Below, in pieces: positions 32,702 through 40,197 of a stretch of 57,949 nucleotides of DNA (positions are counted from its first letter, which is position 1; each line of letters begins with the position of its first letter). This stretch comes from an uncultured Clostridium sp. (GTDB lineage: Bacteria; Bacillota; Clostridia; Lachnospirales; Lachnospiraceae). The notes below the pieces were generated by a model. The model was not told where the DNA came from. It saw nothing but the letters and a program-made list of their open reading frames with translations, and did no database searches. Location: contig NZ_URHZ01000030.1 of the NCBI RefSeq assembly GCF_900547735.1, positions 1 to 57,949 on the forward strand. Direction: 5' to 3'. A program made the translations under genes and the position numbers.

Positions 32702-33922
32702 TTACTGTAATACATATACTCCGTCTTCAATCTTAACAGCCTTAGGAGCTTTGTTCGGCTCGCCTGCTGCGGTCCAGGTCATTCCCGTACCTGTTAAGCC
32801 GTCGATGGAAATCTCAGTCATGGCTGTCTTCATTGCGTCACAGATATCGGATGCGCTCATGTCAGGTGTGATGCCTGCCTTCTCAGCGGCAGCCTTGATA
32901 GCGTACATACCGTCGTAAGCGCCTGCAGCGAACTGAAGCGGTTCTTCGTTGTAAGCGGTTCTGTATGCTTCAACGAAATCCTTGCTGCTCTCCTCATCTA
33001 CGGAGAATGGTGTTAACAGCATTAAGCCTTCCGCCAGGGATTTATCAAAGTTCTCAACGCTTAAGATACCGTCCATACCGTCACAGCCAAAGAAGATTGG
33101 GCTGAATTCTTTGTCGGATGCCTGTTTTAAGATAACGGATGCCTCCTGGTAGTAGATTGGCAGGAATACCAGCTCTGCGCCGGCTTCTTTCGCTTTGTCA
33201 AGCTGTACGGAGAAATCGGTGTTGCTGTCTGCCGTAAATGCCTCGCTGGCAACTACCTCAAGTCCCTGGTTGCCGGCCTCTGCCACGAAGGACTCGCGGA
33301 TACCGTCGGAATACTCTGTGGAGCTGTCGTAAATAATCGCGATCTTTGTTGCAAGCTTGTGCTCGCCTATGTACTGTGCGGAAGCTTTACCCTGATCCGG
33401 ATCGGAGAAGCATACGCGGAATGCGTTGTCGCCGGAAATACACTCTACGGCTGAGCCGGATGGTGTAATCTGGAATAAGTTGTCAACCTGTGACTCTGCC
33501 ACTACTGCGATACACGGCTTGGAAGTAACGGTGCCGAGTAACATCTGCATATCCCAGTCTTTTAATGTATTGTAGGCATTGACTGCCTTCTCAGGATCGT
33601 GCTCGTCGTCCTGGAAATTGTATTCGATCTGAACGCCGCCTATTCCGCCGGCTGCATTGATCTCTTTCGCTGCCAGTTCCATACCGTTTTTAACGGCAAT
33701 TCCGTAAGCTGCTGCCGGTCCTGTCAGAGGTCCGATACCGCCAATCTTAAATACGCCGTCTGCTGAAGCGGCTGGTGCCTGTGATTCGCCTTCGGCCTGT
33801 GCCGCCGGTGTTTCTCCTGCTGCTGCCGTTGTGTCGGCAGGTTTGCTGCCTGAACCGCCGCATGCGGTTAAGGATGCTGCCATGGCCACTGCAAGGCCTA
33901 AGCTTAATACTTTCTTTTTCAT
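32702..33922 (-). CDS. livJ: Branched-chain amino acid-binding lipoprotein
   Basis: Extracellular substrate-binding lipoprotein of the liv transporter. Of the 406 residues, 1-20 are a lipoprotein signal (MKKKVLSLGLAVAMAASLTAC, lipobox LTAC), 22-55 a Ala/Gly/Glu linker and the rest a type I periplasmic-binding fold: IGGIGPLTGPAAAYGIAVKNG, then QDDEHDPEKAVNAYNTL. The ATG at 33922 follows TTGGAGGAG; the longer open frame has no support. Ligand (Leu/Ile/Val or other amide) cannot be set by sequence alone. Confidence 0.94.
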   Translation of the reverse strand: MKKKVLSLGLAVAMAASLTACGGSGSKPADTTAAAGETPAAQAEGESQAPAASADGVFKIGGIGPLTGPAAAYGIAVKNGMELAAKEINAAGGIGGVQIEYNFQDDEHDPEKAVNAYNTLKDWDMQMLLGTVTSKPCIAVVAESQVDNLFQITPSGSAVECISGDNAFRVCFSDPDQGKASAQYIGEHKLATKIAIIYDSSTEYSDGIRESFVAEAGNQGLEVVASEAFTADSNTDFSVQLDKAKEAGAELVFLPIYYQEASVILKQASDKEFSPIFFGCDGMDGILSVENFDKSLAEGLMLLTPFSVDEESSKDFVEAYRTAYNEEPLQFAAGAYDGMYAIKAAAEKAGITPDMSASDICDAMKTAMTEISIDGLTGTGMTWTAAGEPNKAPKAVKIEDGVYVLQ

Positions 33923-33992
33923 AATGATCTCCTCCAATTTTTCCGCTGGCACCGGTCTTTCGGACAACGATGCTAACTGATTGATTGACGAC

Positions 33993-34021
33993 ATTATAAG
34001 TTTAAGAATTTGAATTGTCAA
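33993..34021 (-). promoter_or_regulatory. Consensus promoter of the liv operon
   Basis: Minus strand: TTGACA (34016-34021), 17-base spacer, TATAAT (33993-33998), a perfect sigma-A promoter about 70 bases before the livJ start. Confidence 0.88.
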
Positions 34022-34139
34022 TATGAAAACCGAACAAAAAAAAGGAATTCGAAAGAAAAACTTCATTTTTCCGTTCAATTCCCTGCGAAGCATAACCTGT
34101 TGTTATATCAGCCATCTCTTCAGATTATAGAAAGTGGTA

Positions 34140-34205
34140 AAAACAGGCCGTTTGTCTTCCGCCTACGCACGCTTGGTTACAACAGGAAGACAAACGGCTT
34201 TTTTT
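34140..34205. terminator. Terminator after the der-plsY-gpsA operon
   Basis: GCCGTTTGTCTTCC (about 34148-34161) pairs perfectly with GGAAGACAAACGGC (about 34187-34200). T-runs flank it on both strands, so it can act in either direction. It separates gpsA from the liv promoter. Confidence 0.85.
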
Positions 34206-34250
34206 CTACAAAAATCATCTTTTTTCATCTTTTCAGGGAAACATAGAAAA

Positions 34251-34297
34251 TAAGAGTTAATGTTCACATCGCAATGCGGTGTGAACATTAACTCTTA
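34251..34297. repeat. GTTAnTGTTCAC 3'-end hairpin, family 2, copy 4
   Basis: TAAGAGTTAATGTTCAC (34251-34267) pairs perfectly with GTGAACATTAACTCTTA (34281-34297); inner CGCA/TGCG. It lies 6 bases after the gpsA stop and its loop is nearly the inverse of that in copy 2. Confidence 0.85.
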
Positions 34298-34303
34298 AAC
34301 CTC

Positions 34304-35314
34304 TTAAGCTTCCCACGGCAGGCTGCTGCTCTCAATCCGGCCATCGCGCAGCATCAGATCGCCAACGGCATCTTTTGCTGGCTTGCCTTCAAAAAGCACC
34401 TGGTTGACCTGCTCCACAATCGGCATATCGATTCCGTAACCTTCAGCCAGCTTTTTACCGGCCTTTGCGGAGTAAACGCCCTCCACCACCATCTGGACTT
34501 CCTTCATGGCCTCTTCCATCGTATATCCCTTACCAATCAGGATACCGGCCCTTCTGTTGCGGCTGTGCATACTGGCGCACGTTACAATCAAATCGCCGAT
34601 GCCGGAAAGTCCGCCGAAGGTCTGTTCTTTTCCCCCCATCCTGACGCCCAGACGCGTCAGCTCGGCAATTCCCCTTGTAATCAGGGCTGCTTTTGTATTG
34701 TCTCCGTAACCCAGTCCGTCCGCGATGCCGGCCGCCAGAGCGATTACATTCTTAAGCGCCGCTCCCACTTCGATTCCAAGCATATCGGGGCTTGTATAGA
34801 CACGGAAGACAGGACTCATAAATACCGACTGGATATAGTCGGCCACTTTCTTTCTATGGGCTCCGGCCACACAGGTTGTCGGGATTCCACGGCTTACCTC
34901 CTCCGCATGGCTCGGTCCCGAGAGGACGGCCACCTCGGCCTCGGGAAGCTCCTCCTCGATGACCTGGGACATCGTCTTTAAACTGCTCTCCTCGATTCCC
35001 TTGGAGACATTGATGACGATTTGTCCGTAGCGGATGTACTCTCTCATCCTGGCGGCCGTCGCTCTGATGTAGACGGAAGGAACCGCCAGCACGAGAATGT
35101 CTTTTTCCGACATGGCTTCTTTCAAATCGGCCGTCAGGCTCAGTTCATCCGGCAGCACTACTTCCGGCAGGTTCTTATGTCTCCTGCTCTCCTTCATCTC
35201 CGTAATCTCTTCTTCGATGGCAGACCATACCGTAACCTGACAGCCATTCTTACAAAGCAGCAGGGAGAGGGCTGTTCCCCATGTCCCTGATCCAATCACA
35301 CCAACTGCAGTCAT
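34304..35314 (-). CDS. gpsA: Glycerol-3-phosphate dehydrogenase [NAD(P)+]
   Basis: Makes sn-glycerol 3-phosphate from dihydroxyacetone phosphate, the backbone for phospholipids. The 336-residue protein has the NAD-binding GSGTWGTALSLLL, INVSKGIE, LSGPSHAEEVSRGIPT and the C-terminal catalytic region EVGAALKNVIALAAGIADGLG with the catalytic Lys. It directly follows plsY, whose acyltransferase uses its product. Start ATG with GGAGGA. Confidence 0.97.
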   Translation of the reverse strand: MTAVGVIGSGTWGTALSLLLCKNGCQVTVWSAIEEEITEMKESRRHKNLPEVVLPDELSLTADLKEAMSEKDILVLAVPSVYIRATAARMREYIRYGQIVINVSKGIEESSLKTMSQVIEEELPEAEVAVLSGPSHAEEVSRGIPTTCVAGAHRKKVADYIQSVFMSPVFRVYTSPDMLGIEVGAALKNVIALAAGIADGLGYGDNTKAALITRGIAELTRLGVRMGGKEQTFGGLSGIGDLIVTCASMHSRNRRAGILIGKGYTMEEAMKEVQMVVEGVYSAKAGKKLAEGYGIDMPIVEQVNQVLFEGKPAKDAVGDLMLRDGRIESSSLPWEA

Positions 35315-35328
35315 TTCGTAATCCTCCG

Positions 35329-35964
35329 CTATTTTTTCGATGCGCCCAGTTTATTCTCCGTCCCGGACAGCAGCCGGCCGATATTGGCCCGATGGCGCCA
35401 TATGGCCATACACATCAATACGCCGCCCAGTATGTAAAATTCCGGCAGAAGGGCAGCCGCCACATGGTAGCTCCCCATCCGTCCGAAGATAATAAGCTCG
35501 GCAAAAAAGGTAACCGACACGAGAATGGAGCCTAAGGAAACATATCTCGTAACCGCTACCGCAACTGCAAAGACCACAAAGCAGGTCAGGGTAATCCTGA
35601 AATCCATAGCCGTCATAATACCGGCCATGGAGGCAATCCCCTTGCCCCCTTTAAAATGCAGGTAAAAAGGAAAATTGTGTCCCAGCGTAACGCCGAGCCC
35701 GGCATACAGGGCGAGGAGATCCGTACTGTCCGAAGCAGAAGCAAATAAAACCCTGACAAGGCACATCGCGATCACCGCTTTGAAAAAATCGCCCAGGAAA
35801 ACGACGGCCGCCGCCTTCTTTCCCATCACACGCAGCACATTAGTGGAACCGGCATTGCCGCTTCCGTGCTGCCTGATATCGATTTTCTTCACTTTTCCAA
35901 ATAAATAGCCGGACTGAATCAGGCCGAATGCATAGCCGATTACAACACAGATAAGCCGTTCCAT
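35329..35964 (-). CDS. plsY: Glycerol-3-phosphate acyltransferase PlsY
   Basis: Transfers acyl groups from acyl-phosphate to glycerol 3-phosphate at the membrane, first step of phospholipid assembly. 211 residues with about five helices and the three conserved loops: GSGNAGSTN (motif 1), GHNFPFYLHFKGGKGIAS (motif 2) and a C-terminal motif 3 region. Tightly placed between der and gpsA. Confidence 0.96.
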   Translation of the reverse strand: MERLICVVIGYAFGLIQSGYLFGKVKKIDIRQHGSGNAGSTNVLRVMGKKAAAVVFLGDFFKAVIAMCLVRVLFASASDSTDLLALYAGLGVTLGHNFPFYLHFKGGKGIASMAGIMTAMDFRITLTCFVVFAVAVAVTRYVSLGSILVSVTFFAELIIFGRMGSYHVAAALLPEFYILGGVLMCMAIWRHRANIGRLLSGTENKLGASKK

Positions 35965-35966
35965 AC

Positions 35967-37301
35967 TTACTGCTCCTTTCCCTTCCTTTCACGGACTAAG
36001 AACTTAAGAGAAGTCCCCCTGAATCCAAACGCGTCACGGATTCTGTTTTCCAGATATCTGGTGTATGAAAAATGCATCAGTTCTTTATCATTGACAAAGA
36101 CGACAAAGGTCGGCGGCTTTACCGATACCTGTGTCATATAGTAGAGCTTCAGTCTCTTGCCCTTATCGGACGGCGGCTGCTGCAGCGCCACTGCCTCCGT
36201 CATAATCTCGTTCAGCACGCCCGTCGCGATACGCAGCGTCTGGTTTTCCCTCACCATATCGATCATATCGTAGAGTTTGTTAACACGCTGTCCCGTGGTG
36301 GCGGAAATAAAGATGAACTCCGCATAAGGGATAAAGGACAGGGTCATTTTAATCTTATTGGTGTATTCGTAGATCGTCTTATCCGTCTTCTCAATGGCAT
36401 CCCATTTGTTGACAACGATAATAATGCCTTTTCCCCGCTCGTGGGCGATTCCCGCTATCTTGGCGTCCTGCTCCGTCACGCCCTCCACGGCATCGATGAC
36501 AACCAGCACCACATCGGCGCGCTCTACCGCCGTTACGGTCCTGATGATGCTGTAACGTTCCAGTTCCTCTTTGATCTTATTCTTTCTTCTCAGTCCGGCC
36601 GTATCGATAAATACATACTCCGTACCATTGTGGATGATCTCGGTATCCACCGCGTCCCTCGTGGTTCCCGCAATGTCCGATACGATAACACGGTTCTCTC
36701 CCAGCAGTTTATTGATAATGGAAGATTTACCCACGTTGGGCTTGCCTACGATGGCGATTCTTGGACGATCATCCTCCTCTTCCTCACCGGCTCCGTCCTC
36801 AAAGTGTTTTACAACTTCGTCGAGAAGCTCGCCCAGGCCGAGCCTGGATGCTGCCGATATGGCAACCGGATCCCCGATTCCCAGGTTGTAGAATTCATAT
36901 ACATCGTTGCCGAACTTGGAAAAACTGTCCACCTTGTTGACCGCCAGAACCACCGGTTTTTTCGACTTGCGGAGCATGTCGGCCACCTTGGAATCCGAGT
37001 CGGTCAGTCCCTGCCTTACATCTACAATAAAGATAATCACATCCGCCGTAGCGATGGCTATCTCCGCCTGCTCACGCATCTGGGACAGGATCACATCTCT
37101 CGTATCGGGCTCAATACCACCCGTGTCAATCAGGGTAAACGCCTTATCTAACCAGGTACATTCGGCATAGATCCGGTCTCTTGTTACGCCCGGAGTATCT
37201 TTTACTATGGAAATCATGTCGCCCGCCAGGACGTTAAACAACGTGGATTTTCCCACATTCGGACGTCCAACCACGGCCACAACCGGTTTCTTCTTATTCA
37301 T
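35967..37301 (-). CDS. der: Ribosome biogenesis GTPase Der
   Basis: Double GTPase needed for 50S assembly. The 444-residue protein carries two G domains: GRPNVGKSTLFN/DTPG/NKVD (residues 10-125) and GKPNVGKSSIIN/DTAG/NKWD (about 185-300), followed by the KH-like domain (residues 350-440). Between the G domains is an acidic linker (EDGAGEEEEDDRP). Start ATG with GGAGGCG. It is second in the DUF512-der-plsY-gpsA operon. Confidence 0.97.
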   Translation of the reverse strand: MNKKKPVVAVVGRPNVGKSTLFNVLAGDMISIVKDTPGVTRDRIYAECTWLDKAFTLIDTGGIEPDTRDVILSQMREQAEIAIATADVIIFIVDVRQGLTDSDSKVADMLRKSKKPVVLAVNKVDSFSKFGNDVYEFYNLGIGDPVAISAASRLGLGELLDEVVKHFEDGAGEEEEDDRPRIAIVGKPNVGKSSIINKLLGENRVIVSDIAGTTRDAVDTEIIHNGTEYVFIDTAGLRRKNKIKEELERYSIIRTVTAVERADVVLVVIDAVEGVTEQDAKIAGIAHERGKGIIIVVNKWDAIEKTDKTIYEYTNKIKMTLSFIPYAEFIFISATTGQRVNKLYDMIDMVRENQTLRIATGVLNEIMTEAVALQQPPSDKGKRLKLYYMTQVSVKPPTFVVFVNDKELMHFSYTRYLENRIRDAFGFRGTSLKFLVRERKGKEQ

Positions 37302-37350
37302 ATTACGTTACGCCTCCGTTCAAATATTCTGTGCATCGTTATTCTGCAAT

Positions 37351-38730
37351 TTAGATCTCTTCTGTCTTTTGATTATAGGAAGATAATTCATATTCCCCAT
37401 GTTCGGGCGCCTCCTCTTCCACCGGCCCGAGCACTGCATCTACAAAGTCATGTCCGCTTGATTTTACAATATCCACCCGGACTTGTAAAGCATTTTGTAC
37501 TTCTGTTTTCGTCACGTCGTCCAGAAAAACCTCTTCTCCGCTGCGGAACATGGCACAGGGCAGCAGAAGGCGCTCTCCCAGTTCCTGCCCCTTTAGCTGT
37601 TCGATCAGATCGGTTCCCGTAATCAGACCGGCCACCGTAATCTGCTCTCCGAAAAAATGATTGATGATCTTATAGAGGTGTACCTTTCGGCCCGGATAAA
37701 TCTTCATGATCTGATCCAGATATTCCTTAATATAAGGATAAGCCAGAGCGCCGGTAGCCATGGAAAGCTCCTCCGTCCCCCCGTCGTCGCAGGCATCCTT
37801 TAACGCCTGTTCTATCTCGGTCGTCAAAAGGCGCACCATACCCACTCCGTTCTCGAGCTGGATATAACCGTCGTACCGCTCTTCCTCCGGCATCGGCCGT
37901 CCGGCCAGCATATAGAGCTCATCGCTGGCATGGATAAAATGGATTCCGTGCTTCTCATAGATAATCTTCTGCCACCGCTCAATGATCTCGAGGTTTTCTT
38001 CCGCGTCTTCCTTTGTGAACGGTTCCAGGGGGAACAGTCCCTCCCGGAACTTCGAAAGACCGACCGGAACCACCGAAACGCTTGCCATGCAGGGAGCATA
38101 ACGGGAAAGGTCACGGATGGACCGCTCCAGCTCCGCCTTGTCGTTTACATTCTTACAGAGGACAATCTGCCCGTTCATCGGTATCTCAGCCTCATAGAGC
38201 GTGTCTATCTTTGACAGCGCATCGCCGGCAAAGCGGTTGTGAAGCATCAGACACCGCAGCTCCGGATTCGTCGTCTGGACGGAAATATTGATGGGCGCAA
38301 GCCTGTAGCGGATGATCCGGTCAATATCCTTGTCCTTCATATTCGTCAGGGTAATATAATTGCCCTGGAGGAATGAAAGCCTGGAATCATCGTCTTTAAA
38401 ATAAAGAGTCTCCCTCATCCCCGCGGGCATCTGATCGATAAAACAGAAAATACACTTATTCTTGCAGGAACGGTAATCACTCATCAGACCGTTTTCAAAG
38501 GTCAGTCCCAGATCCTGGTATTCATTCTCGATGTCCAGCTCCCATTCTTCCCCGTTTTTCTTCTTCACAACCAGGGTAATGGCCTCGCTGTCAATCATGT
38601 ATTCGTAGTCAAATATGTCCTCTATCTCGTCCCCGTCTATTGTTAACAGCATGTCCCCCGGTTCCAGTTCCAGCTCCTCCGCAATGGAGCCGGGATCGAC
38701 TTTGCTGATTAAATGTCCTTTTTTCACCAT
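37351..38730 (-). CDS. DUF512 radical-SAM-like iron-sulfur protein with PDZ domain
   Basis: A 459-residue protein of the DUF512 family. Residues 1-65 form a PDZ-like domain (GHLISKVDPGSIAEELELEP). A CxxxCxxC cluster motif CKNKCIFCFIDQMPAGMRET at about residue 90 marks a radical-SAM-type [4Fe-4S] site; the DUF512 domain fills the C-terminal half. Its reaction is unknown, though it is typically encoded next to der in Clostridia, as here. A sigma-A promoter lies upstream. Confidence 0.92.
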   Translation of the reverse strand: MVKKGHLISKVDPGSIAEELELEPGDMLLTIDGDEIEDIFDYEYMIDSEAITLVVKKKNGEEWELDIENEYQDLGLTFENGLMSDYRSCKNKCIFCFIDQMPAGMRETLYFKDDDSRLSFLQGNYITLTNMKDKDIDRIIRYRLAPINISVQTTNPELRCLMLHNRFAGDALSKIDTLYEAEIPMNGQIVLCKNVNDKAELERSIRDLSRYAPCMASVSVVPVGLSKFREGLFPLEPFTKEDAEENLEIIERWQKIIYEKHGIHFIHASDELYMLAGRPMPEEERYDGYIQLENGVGMVRLLTTEIEQALKDACDDGGTEELSMATGALAYPYIKEYLDQIMKIYPGRKVHLYKIINHFFGEQITVAGLITGTDLIEQLKGQELGERLLLPCAMFRSGEEVFLDDVTKTEVQNALQVRVDIVKSSGHDFVDAVLGPVEEEAPEHGEYELSSYNQKTEEI

Positions 38731-38760
38731 ACTTTACTCTGCCTTTCTATACCTTTCTTT

Positions 38761-38789
38761 ATCATAACAACATTACAGAATTTTGTAAA
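38761..38789 (-). promoter_or_regulatory. Promoter of the DUF512-der-plsY-gpsA operon
   Basis: Minus strand: TTTACA (38784-38789), 17-base spacer, TATGAT (38761-38766), about 30 bases before the ATG. Confidence 0.65.
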
Positions 38790-38825
38790 GTTTTTGTCTT
38801 TTTGTTAAAAATTACTGTTTTTCTA

Positions 38826-38855
38826 TTGACGATTCTTGTCTGATAATGGTATAAA
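38826..38855 (+). promoter_or_regulatory. Promoter of prs
   Basis: TTGACG (38826-38831), spacer 18, TATAAA (38850-38855). A GGCAGG/CCTGCC hairpin (about 38871-38889) sits in the leader before the GGAGGAG site. Confidence 0.7.
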
Positions 38856-38912
38856 AACTATATAAAAGTCAGGCAGGGATTATCCTGCCTTATTTATGGA
38901 GGAGCACACATC

Positions 38913-40127
38913 ATGTCTAATGACTATGTTTTTAATGACACCCTTCCGGTGGCGCCTTTAAAAATCGCCGCTTTGGAAAGCTGTAAGGATCTGGCCGGGA
39001 AGGTGAATGAACACATTCTCAATTTCCGCCACAACGATATTGAGATCCTGAAGAAACGCCAGGAAAACCTTCAATACCGCGGTTATGACGCCGATTCCTA
39101 TCTGTTAAACTGTTCTTGTCCGCGTTTCGGCAGCGGTGAAGGCAAAGGGGCGATTCATGAATCTGTCCGCGGCACCGATATCTACGCCATGGTGGATGTA
39201 ACCAACTACAGCCTCACTTACAAAATGAGCGGTTTTACCAATCACATGTCTCCCGATGATCATTTCCAGGATTTAAAACGCATCATCGGCGCCACGATTG
39301 CCACCGCGCACCGCGTTAATGTTATTATGCCCTTTTTATACGAAGGCAGACAGCATAAGAGAACCAGCCGCGAATCATTGGACTGCGCGATGATGCTGGA
39401 AGAGCTGGTTCAGATGGGCGTAAACAATATCATCACCTTTGATGCACACGACCCGAGAGTCCAGAATGCAATCCCGTTAAACGGCTTCGATAACTTCATG
39501 CCTACCTACCAGTTTATCAAGGCTCTCTTCGCCCACGATAAGACCCTTAAGATTGACAAGGAGCATCTGATGGTAATCAGCCCGGATGAGGGCGCCATGA
39601 GCCGCGCCGTATATCTGGCCAACAACCTTGGCGTGGATATGGGTATGTTCTACAAACGCCGCGACTATTCCCGCGTCGTAAACGGCCGCAACCCAATCGT
39701 GGCCCATGAATTCTTAGGTTCCTCCGTGGAAGGAAAGACCGTCCTCATCATCGACGACATGATTTCCTCCGGCGAAAGCATGCTTGATACCGCAAAGGCG
39801 TTAAAGGACAGGAAGGCGGAGCGTGTAGTCGTATGCACCACCTTCGGCCTCTTTACCAACGGCCTCGATAAATTTGATGAATTCTATGCCAAAGAATATA
39901 TCGACTGCGTCGTGTCGACCAACTTAAACTACCGTCCGGAAGAACTTCTGAAACGCGAGTGGTACGTGGAGGCCGATATGAGCAAATTTATCGCAGCCAT
40001 CATCAATGCGCTGAACCACAACGTATCCCTTGAGAATGCACTGACGCCGACCGCAAAGATCCAGAAACTGATCCGCAGATATAACGAAAACACCGACGGT
40101 TTCCAGTATTTTAAAACATTAGTTTAG
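38913..40127 (+). CDS. prs: Ribose-phosphate pyrophosphokinase, long form
   Basis: Makes PRPP from ribose 5-phosphate and ATP for nucleotide, His and Trp synthesis. Clear Prs motifs: the ATP/metal region RHNDIEIL, the substrate loop MPFLYEGRQHKRTSRESLDC, the histidine motif ITFDAHDPRVQNAIP, and the PRPP-binding loop VLIIDDMISSGESMLDTA. At 404 residues it is about 85 longer than the usual ~315; extra residues are spread over the N-terminus and C-terminus, a variant found in Clostridia. GGAGGAG precedes the ATG. Confidence 0.93.
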   Translation: MSNDYVFNDTLPVAPLKIAALESCKDLAGKVNEHILNFRHNDIEILKKRQENLQYRGYDADSYLLNCSCPRFGSGEGKGAIHESVRGTDIYAMVDVTNYSLTYKMSGFTNHMSPDDHFQDLKRIIGATIATAHRVNVIMPFLYEGRQHKRTSRESLDCAMMLEELVQMGVNNIITFDAHDPRVQNAIPLNGFDNFMPTYQFIKALFAHDKTLKIDKEHLMVISPDEGAMSRAVYLANNLGVDMGMFYKRRDYSRVVNGRNPIVAHEFLGSSVEGKTVLIIDDMISSGESMLDTAKALKDRKAERVVVCTTFGLFTNGLDKFDEFYAKEYIDCVVSTNLNYRPEELLKREWYVEADMSKFIAAIINALNHNVSLENALTPTAKIQKLIRRYNENTDGFQYFKTLV

Positions 40128-40148
40128 ATTTGATATGATATAAACAAT

Positions 40149-40197
40149 AAAAAGCCTGAGCCGTTCCATATCACTATGGTAAAGCTCAGGCTTTTTT
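40149..40197. terminator. Shared terminator of prs and the EAL gene
   Basis: AAAAAGCCTGAGC (40149-40161) pairs with GCTCAGGCTTTTTT (40184-40197). It has T-runs on both strands; the plus-strand T-run overlaps the stop codon of the convergent EAL gene. Confidence 0.9.

Noticed and set aside
38871..38889. GGCAGG/CCTGCC hairpin in the prs leader as a riboswitch
   Set aside because: A single short stem in a ~55-base leader is too small for a known purine or PRPP riboswitch.
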